This document shows, one piece after another, positions 16,261 through 20,497 of a DNA stretch of 20,497 nucleotides. The translations under genes were made by a program, and so were the position numbers. Numbering within the stretch: the first letter of the stretch is position 1; each line of letters begins with the position of its first letter. Where the stretch lies: NCBI GenBank assembly GCA_046730475.1, contig JBKPIY010000046.1, forward strand, positions 1 through 20,497, in the 5' to 3' direction. A model generated the notes under the pieces. That model was not told the DNA's origin and did not search any database. It saw only the letters and a list, made by a program, of their open reading frames with translations. The DNA comes from JBKPIY01 sp046730475 (lineage in GTDB: Bacteria > Actinomycetota > Thermoleophilia > Solirubrobacterales > 70-9).

Positions 16261-16888
16261 ATGTCGAAGCGCCGCGCGCCGAACGCAGCGATCCGAGCCG
16301 CGATTGCAGTAGCAGCGTTGGCTTTCCTCGTCGCCGCTGCCGGTTGCGGGAGTGGCGAGGCCGGCAGTCCCGATCGCGGCTTACGCCTTCAGCGCGCCGA
16401 CGTGTCGGAGAAGCTTCGAAGGACCTTCGAATCGATTTGCCGCAAGCAGGATCGGCGTCGGCGCTCGGTGTACGCGGCCGTTGATTATGCCCGCCCACCA
16501 GGACGCCGACATCCTCGACGAAATCGCTCTCGCGCATCGTCGGGCAGAGGCGATCGGGCGAAACACGCTGGACGCGCTGAAGGCGCAGCGCCCGCCGCCC
16601 TCCGTCAAGCCGGACTTTGAACGCTTGATCTCCTACTTCTAGGACGTGCAGGCAGAGTACGAGGCAGTTAGCAGAACGGCGGATCGGTGGGCGCGGCAGG
16701 ATCGGGCATCAATAAATGCCATTCCGCCACCTCGGGCGACGCCTCGACCACCCCTTGCGCCGCACCTCACTCCTGTTGCGCCTGAGGGCCGGGCGCTTGC
16801 CCAGTCGATCGGGCTGGGTGACTGCCTGCCTCAGTATTTCGCCATCATTCGCGAGTCTGGCGGTCACGCCGACCGCGCTGGGCCGTGA
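16261..16888 (+). pseudogene. Secreted lipoprotein gene, decayed
   Basis: ATG 16261 (GAGGGG just upstream) opens a lipoprotein signal: SKRRAPNAAIRAAIAV, ALAFLVAAAGC with the lipobox AAGC, then GSGEAG. The frame then runs RADVSEKLRRTFESICRKQD, recalling the ADAICRKAD segment of small actinobacterial lipoproteins. A shift of one base before about 16490 leads into HQDADILDEIALAHRRAEAI and KPDFERLISYF. A TAG at 16640-16642 interrupts it. The same frame continues with DVQAEYEAVSRTADRW and ends near AQSIGLGDCLPQY. A frameshift plus an internal stop argue for a true pseudogene. The restored protein would be about 200 residues anchored to the outer face of the membrane; its function is unknown. Confidence 0.55.
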
Positions 16889-17457
16889 CCGGCGAGCAGA
16901 ACGCAAACCGCCCCACCGAATCCGCGTAGCGCACCGAGTCGCGACCCCGTGACTGCTGCGACCTCAACATGATCGACGGCTGCGCCCATCGGCGAGCCGA
17001 CGCTCGTGCCGTTTGATAGCCAGATCGCCTCCGGCGGATCCGGTGAGATTCTCGTAGGAGATCTGTCCCCGGCCGCCGTCGCCCAACAGATCCGTCCCAC
17101 CGGATCCGATCGCCACGCCCTCGGGCCGCGGCGGATCTCGCGAAGGTGCGGGACCCGCTCCGGCCGGTGCTCCTGGCCCTCCGGGGAATCTGGTCACACC
17201 GCGGCCTACGACGCACCAAGGAACGCCATGTCCGTCTGCCGCGAGCGCTAACCCGCTCGTGCTCTAATCTCGCCGATCTTGCCTGCGCCTCCCGCCCCGC
17301 AGAGAGGAAGGATAGACGAGTGATGAGCACAGCCAACTTGGGCCAGGTCGAACGGGGATCCGCCGCCGCGAGTTTCCTCGCGAGTTTGACGAGCGACCCG
17401 CTCCCATAAAGAGCGGCTCGCCACACGCCAATCTTGCCCACACCTCGGCGGTGCCCA
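16889..17457. other. 569 bp without a recognisable gene
   Basis: No frame here shows a convincing family motif, start signal and codon pattern together. Minus-strand fragments such as GSGGTDLLGDGGRGQISYENL and NGTSVGSPMGAAVDHVEV look protein-like but lie in different frames and cannot be joined into a known family. No integrase motif (R..HxxR..Y) was found in any frame, although an integrase would be expected just downstream of the excisionase-like gene. The stretch is best seen as decayed accessory DNA. Confidence 0.5.
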
Positions 17458-17715
17458 CTAACCCCGCCGACGGGATCTCGCATCGTGCGACCATCGTTCA
17501 GCGATCAAAGCGCCGCTCTCGCGGCGTGGGTGACTCGCACCCCGCCCCTCGATAGATTCGATCCATTCCTCGATCGCCTCCGCCCGATAGCGGCGGTAAC
17601 GGCCGAGACTCACCGTTGGGATCCGCCCCCGTCGAGACTGCTCGTACACCCAGGACGTCGGCACGCCGAGGAGCTTCGCCACCTGGCCTGCGGTGAGGAG
17701 AGAACCACTCATCAC
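17458..17715 (-). CDS. Excisionase-like helix-turn-helix protein (MerR/AlpA-type DNA-binding)
   Basis: The 85-residue product starts SGSLLTAGQVAKLLGVPTSW and continues VYEQSRRGRIPTVSLGRYRRYRAEAIEEWIE. This is the helix_turn_helix_17/excisionase pattern: HTH, a short wing (GRYRRYR) and a final helix ending in EW. Such proteins act as recombination directionality factors or small regulators in integrative elements. Start ATG 17712 or 17715. A TTGACG and TAGCCC pair seventeen bases apart (minus, about 17785-17757) is a possible promoter. In actinobacterial integrative elements xis is normally followed by int; here no int follows, so this gene looks orphaned. The last 25 residues are not part of the domain. 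Confidence 0.75.
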   Translation of the reverse strand: MMSGSLLTAGQVAKLLGVPTSWVYEQSRRGRIPTVSLGRYRRYRAEAIEEWIESIEGRGASHPRRESGALIAERWSHDARSRRRG

Positions 17716-17943
17716 ACCCAGGACGAGCTCGGGAGGCGATTGGTCCCACCCGAGATGGGCTAGCGCCGCCTGCGAGCGCCGTCAACCCACAAGGGGTAGG
17801 GGCGCTTCGCGCCCTTGACAGCGACCGCTGATCGGCGCTATTCGGCGGTCAAGTCGGCCGGTCGGCCGACCATTCCCGAGGCGGGAGTGATTGTCCGCCG
17901 GCTCGGCGAGCAGGTAGTGGCTCGATTCCCGATCGAGCTCGGG
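17716..17943. other. 228-bp intergenic region rich in inverted repeats
   Basis: It contains the hairpin GGGCGC-TTC-GCGCCC (17800-17814 region), CTTGAC (17814-17819) matched by GTCAAG (17848-17853), and the GC dyad region GTCGGCCGGTCGGCCGAC (17853-17870). A perfect TTGACA (17815-17820) with TATTCG eighteen bases later is a weak plus-strand promoter candidate. On the minus strand the first hairpin could terminate the upstream membrane-type gene. The cluster could also be a replication or transfer origin remnant of the element. Confidence 0.35.
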
Positions 17944-18250
17944 TCAGACCCCGTGCGGAAGCCGGCGGGCCAGGATCCGCTCGGCGATCGGGGACTTGAA
18001 ACCATCGTGCCGGATGGCGAGGTGCCAGTGGCCCGCGAGCCACAGTGCGAACCCCGCGGGGAATCAAGGGTCGAACGCTCGTTGGCCGGCTGGGCCACGT
18101 CAGGCGTGCAAAGAAGGCGACAGCGAGCGCTCCAGCTGATCGCGCGAGGGAGGAGGGGCTCCTCGGAATCCTCCATCGCCTGCTTGTCGTCCAGACCGAC
18201 GCCTCAGCCGCCCGAGCGGTCGCCGGTCGGCGAGGCCAGACCCAACTCAC
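17944..18250 (-). pseudogene. Frameshifted small membrane-type protein of the element
   Basis: On the minus strand the segment SLARSAGALAVAFFARLTW, then PSRPTSVRPLIPR, shifts by one base at the four-C/G run 18052-18055. It continues GFALWLAGHWHLAIRHDGFK and SPIAERILARRLPHGV to TGA 17946-17944. Dropping one G gives a smooth frame. The product would have hydrophobic stretches and a basic tail, but no family is recognised. The start is unclear; 18250 is simply the first possible ATG of the upstream frame, and the part before about 18150 may not be coding. It lies upstream of the excisionase-like gene on the same strand. Confidence 0.4.
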
Positions 18251-18286
18251 TTGAGCTGACCTGCCACCCCCGGGGGTTAGGCGTCC

Positions 18287-18292
18287 TAGACT
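18287..18292 (+). promoter_or_regulatory. -10 element of the MBL-fold gene
   Basis: TAGACT ends five bases before GTG 18298. No Shine-Dalgarno is present, so the mRNA probably starts at or next to the start codon. This position also decides the start against a much longer upstream frame. Confidence 0.5.
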
Positions 18293-18297
18293 CGCTC

Positions 18298-19029
18298 GTG
18301 GTGGCTCCGCTCCAACAAGTCGCGGAGGGCGTCCACCGGCTCGGCACCGATTGGGTCGGCTGGTACCTGTACGACGTCGACGGCGCTGTCACGGTCGTCG
18401 ATTGCGGCTTCCCCGGCTACTTCGACCAGCTCCCCACCGCGCTTACCGCCCTCGGCCGGTCGCTGGACGCCGTGGCGGCGGTGGTCCTCACCCATTACCA
18501 CTCCGACCACGTCGGCTCGGCGGAGCGGATCCGGCTCGAGGCCGGCGCCACGGTGTTCGCGCCGGCGGGTGACGCGGCGGGGGTGCGGGGCGGGCGGACG
18601 CCCATCCCTGGCGGCATGCTGCAGAGCCTCTGGCGACCCCGGATGGTCCGCTACATGACGCACGCGGTCCGGAACGGCGGCGCGAAGGCGCCGCCGGTCC
18701 GGGAAGTTCAGACGTATGGCGACGGGGACGTCCTGGACGTCCCGGGTGGACTGCGGGCGGTCCACACCCCGGGACACACGGGCGGGCACTGCTCCCTGCT
18801 CGCGGAGGGGGCGGGCGTGCTCTTCGCTGGGGACGCCCTCGCCACCGTGAGCTTCCTCAGCGGAGAGACCGGGCCCCAGCTCGTGGCCTTCAACGAGGAC
18901 GCCGAGCGGGCGCGAGACTCACTCTCGAGGCTCGAGGGGTTGCCCGCCAACGTCGTGGTCGTGGGCCACGGCAGCCCCTTCGAGGGCACTCCCGCCGAGG
19001 TCGTCGAGCGCGCCCGGCGGAGCTCCTGA
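18298..19029 (+). CDS. Metallo-beta-lactamase-fold hydrolase
   Basis: The 243-residue protein has the full MBL metal set: H66-Y-H68-S-D70-H71 (THYHSDHVG), His160 in HTPGHTGGH, Asp179 in FAGDAL and His224 in VVGHGSP. This is the glyoxalase II/hydrolase-type site for two metals, in a single-domain protein of usual length. Substrates in this family are very varied (thioesters, lactones, phosphodiesters), so none is assigned. The open frame continues far upstream, but residues before 18298 show no family pattern. The GTG at 18298 follows a TAGACT -10 box by five bases, and the homology begins there. It is intact, unlike most neighbours, and may be a resident chromosomal gene rather than part of the element. 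Confidence 0.88.
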   Translation: MVAPLQQVAEGVHRLGTDWVGWYLYDVDGAVTVVDCGFPGYFDQLPTALTALGRSLDAVAAVVLTHYHSDHVGSAERIRLEAGATVFAPAGDAAGVRGGRTPIPGGMLQSLWRPRMVRYMTHAVRNGGAKAPPVREVQTYGDGDVLDVPGGLRAVHTPGHTGGHCSLLAEGAGVLFAGDALATVSFLSGETGPQLVAFNEDAERARDSLSRLEGLPANVVVVGHGSPFEGTPAEVVERARRSS

Positions 19030-19070
19030 CCGTCCGCGAGATCAGACCGGGGCCGCGATACTGAGCGTTC

Positions 19071-19429
19071 GTGTCGGAGAGCAACGTCGAGATCGAGCGC
19101 GAGGCCCTTCGTCGCATGAGCGAGGGCGGGTTCGCCGCCGTCGCGGATCTGATTGACGACGACTTCACGATGGACTCGCCCCATGGCATGGGGTCGAGGC
19201 CCGTCAGGCCCACGACAAGGAGGGGCTCAAGGAGTGGTTCGCCAAGATGGACGAGGTCTGGGCGGGGGGTCTGAGGTTTGAGCCCGAGGAGATAGTCGCC
19301 CTCGACGACGAGCTGGTGCTCGCGGCCGTCCGCACCGGGGGCCGAGCCCGAGGGACCGGGATCGAACTCGACCAGCTGTTATCCGGCCATGACCGGGCCG
19401 GGATCCCCGATCCTCATTCCGGCTGGTAG
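19071..19429 (+). pseudogene. SnoaL-like (NTF2 fold) gene with a one-base deletion
   Basis: GTG 19071 opens SESNVEIEREALRRMSEGGF, then AAVADLIDDDFTMDSPHGMG. At the G run 19190-19193 one base appears to be missing. The frame then continues VEARQAHDKEGLKEWFAKMD, EVWAGGLRFEPEEIVALDD and ELVLAAVRTGGRARGTGIEL, to TAG 19427-19429. The first three quarters are a normal SnoaL-like protein; the last strand, usually a xxGRIVxxxxF segment, is absent and replaced by an unrelated tail. A GATACT hexamer ends eight bases before the GTG. The gene is thus frameshifted and probably also truncated, right beside the junction with the VOC/ATPase remnants. Confidence 0.6.
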
Positions 19430-19434
19430 GAGCC

Positions 19435-19578
19435 CTACGCCTGGACCGGGCCCAGGGTGTTTCGGTCGGGGTCCTTGAACCAGGCGGTCTTCGAGTCCCC
19501 GAGCGTGGCAATGCTTTTCACGTCGGTCTTGATGGGGCCCTGGTCGACCTGCTCAAAGGTGACGCCATTCGAGCTCAT
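19435..19578 (-). pseudogene. Glyoxalase/VOC family protein, C-terminal remnant
   Basis: The last 47 codons read NGVTFEQVDQGPIKTD, SIATLGDSKTAWFKDPDRNT and LGPVQA. FKDPDGNxLGL is the C-terminal signature of VOC (glyoxalase/bleomycin-resistance) proteins of the GVxFExYD group. The first two thirds of the usual 120-130 residues are missing. Upstream the frame runs directly into the ATPase remnant at about 19578-19590. ATG 19578 exists but a fragment this small cannot form the paired beta-alpha-beta-beta-beta fold. Confidence 0.7.
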
Positions 19579-20297
19579 CTCATCGACGCTCCCCCGAGCG
19601 AGGGGGTCATAGGTCGAGTGTCCCTCCGCGGAGACCATCCGAAGGGCCCTCCCCCGGGCGGCGGCCGCCTCCGCGATCGCACTCCGAAGGCGGGATCGTT
19701 CTTCGCCTCGATCACCTCCGCCCCGAACCCGGATCGATGGATGTACTCGGCCCCCAGGACCGCGAGCGACGTCGTCTTCCCGGCCCCCGTCGCCCCGGCG
19801 ATCAAGGCGTGGGACCCCGACTCCGCGCTCCCGCGACGAATCGCCCCGAGCTCGCCGCGATCGTCTCTGCCGAGCGCGATCGAGGTCGCGAGGAGCTCCC
19901 GGCTCGCCGCGGGGCGCTCCCAAAGGCGCCGGCGCGGCCCATCGAGGACGCCGCGCCGGGCGCGGGCCGCGTCCTCCCGGTCGGCGCCGATACGGCGGTC
20001 CTCGATCCGCCTCTGCGCCCCCCACCAGACCGCGCCCACCAAGGCGCCGAGGGCGAGGCCGAGGAGCGAGCCGGCGGCCGCCCCGCCCAACACCCCAAGC
20101 CAAACGACGCCCGCGATCGGGGCGAGCGCCGGCAGCCCCAGAAGCGCCCAGGTTCACGCCAGCCGAAGCTCGCGGAGCGCCTGGGCCGCCATCCCGATCG
20201 CGACCCCGGCGAGCGCCCCGAGGGAGAATCCCGCCAGCACCCACAGGGCGTCGGCGATCCCGGTGATGCTCGAATGGCTCTGGGTCGACCGATCCAT
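19579..20297 (-). pseudogene. TraD/HerA-like ATPase gene, truncated after Walker A
   Basis: From ATG 20297 the frame gives two membrane segments (ALWVLAGFSLGALAGVAIGM and, after an in-frame TGA at 20156-20154, GAAAGSLLGLALGALVGAV), then a basic linker and the Walker A loop GATGAGKTTS. ALIAGATGAGKT followed by LGAEYIHRSGFGAEVIEAKN is the pattern of conjugative coupling/DNA-translocase ATPases. A one-base loss near 19684 moves the frame to RSAIAEAAAARGRALRMVSA, then EGHSTYDPLARGSVDEM, the STYDPLxRG element that follows Walker A in this group. There the homology stops and VOC sequence begins. Walker B and the arginine finger region are gone. Stop, frameshift and truncation together make it non-functional. 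Confidence 0.68.
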
Positions 20298-20367
20298 CGC
20301 TCACCCGCAAGACGGCCGAGAGCGGCGATCGGTCCCACCCCGCGACGCTCAACCCTGCGCCCGCTCG

Positions 20368-20497
20368 TCAGCTAACCCGAGCAGGTACATCCCAACCGCT
20401 CAGGGACTCCACCTCGATCACCGACGACGCCCGCCAGCCGCCCGGCGGGTCCCCGCCCAGATCGCCACCGCCTCCCGGGGCACCACCCCGAACCTCA
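20368..20497 (-). pseudogene. C-terminal end of an unknown element gene (partial)
   Basis: On the minus strand the window edge enters a frame reading FGVVPREAVAIWAG, then, with one G missing in the run 20451-20454, DPPGGWRASSVIEVESLSGW and DVPARVS before TGA 20370-20368. It lies 70 bases upstream of the truncated ATPase gene on the same strand, so it is probably part of the same conjugation module. The family is not recognised. Confidence 0.4.

Noticed and set aside
16964..17200. Minus-strand protein-like pieces (GSGGTDLLGDGG, NGTSVGSPMGAAV) suggesting a protease or RTX protein
   Set aside because: They lie in different frames, are short, and do not extend into a recognisable domain on either side.
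16845..17483. Possible integrase on the minus strand next to xis
   Set aside because: No frame contains the tyrosine-recombinase R..HxxR..Y set or a serine-recombinase N-terminal motif.
17815..18297. N-terminal extension of the MBL-fold gene (161 residues)
   Set aside because: No family pattern, opposite-strand coding traces are present, and a TAGACT box plus the start of homology place the true start at 18298.

Overview
The window is high-GC bacterial DNA with an actinobacterial character. Several genes start on GTG or TTG only 5-8 bases after a TANNNT -10 element, as in leaderless mRNAs. The LexA operator is of the Gram-positive/actinobacterial CGAAC-N4-GTTCG type, and a c-di-AMP (ydaO-type) riboswitch controls a cell-wall gene. 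The protein styles recall Thermoleophilia/Solirubrobacterales. That lineage is an inference from style; no phylogeny could be run.

Positions 1-8400 are mostly core metabolism. They hold the last codons of an AMP-forming (ANL) synthetase, an MFS exporter coupled to it, a class III aminotransferase of the glutamate-1-semialdehyde aminomutase type with a tiny trailing ORF, a tandem ACT-domain protein, a YyaL/DUF255 thioredoxin-fold protein, a type I glutamine synthetase, an AhpD-like protein without the family's redox residues, and an RlpA-like cell-wall protein. The RlpA-like gene lies behind a c-di-AMP riboswitch and is interrupted by an in-frame TGA.

Positions 8400-14480 hold small regulator/enzyme modules. 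These are an SDR oxidoreductase; two SnoaL-like genes diverging from a TetR regulator across a 24-bp operator; an SRPBCC-MarR operon behind a 33-bp dyad; and a zinc-less MDR oxidoreductase plus AlkA-like glycosylase operon diverging from a second MarR regulator. Two of these genes (second SnoaL-like, SRPBCC) are broken by single-base shifts in G runs, which could be real decay or homopolymer sequencing error.

Positions 14480-16000 are an RNA/SOS block: RNase P RNA, a small zinc-ribbon protein overlapping the end of lexA, lexA with its SOS box, and a tRNA-Leu(GAG) with a strong terminator.

Positions 16000-20497, directly 3' of the tRNA, look like an accessory remnant. They hold a decayed lipoprotein gene, an excisionase-like HTH gene with no visible integrase, a frameshifted small membrane-type gene, an intact metallo-beta-lactamase-fold hydrolase, a frameshifted SnoaL-like gene, and a TraD/HerA-like ATPase gene. 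The ATPase gene is cut off after Walker A and joined in frame to the C-terminal end of a glyoxalase/VOC protein. This suggests a decayed integrative conjugative element that has been cut down by recombination.
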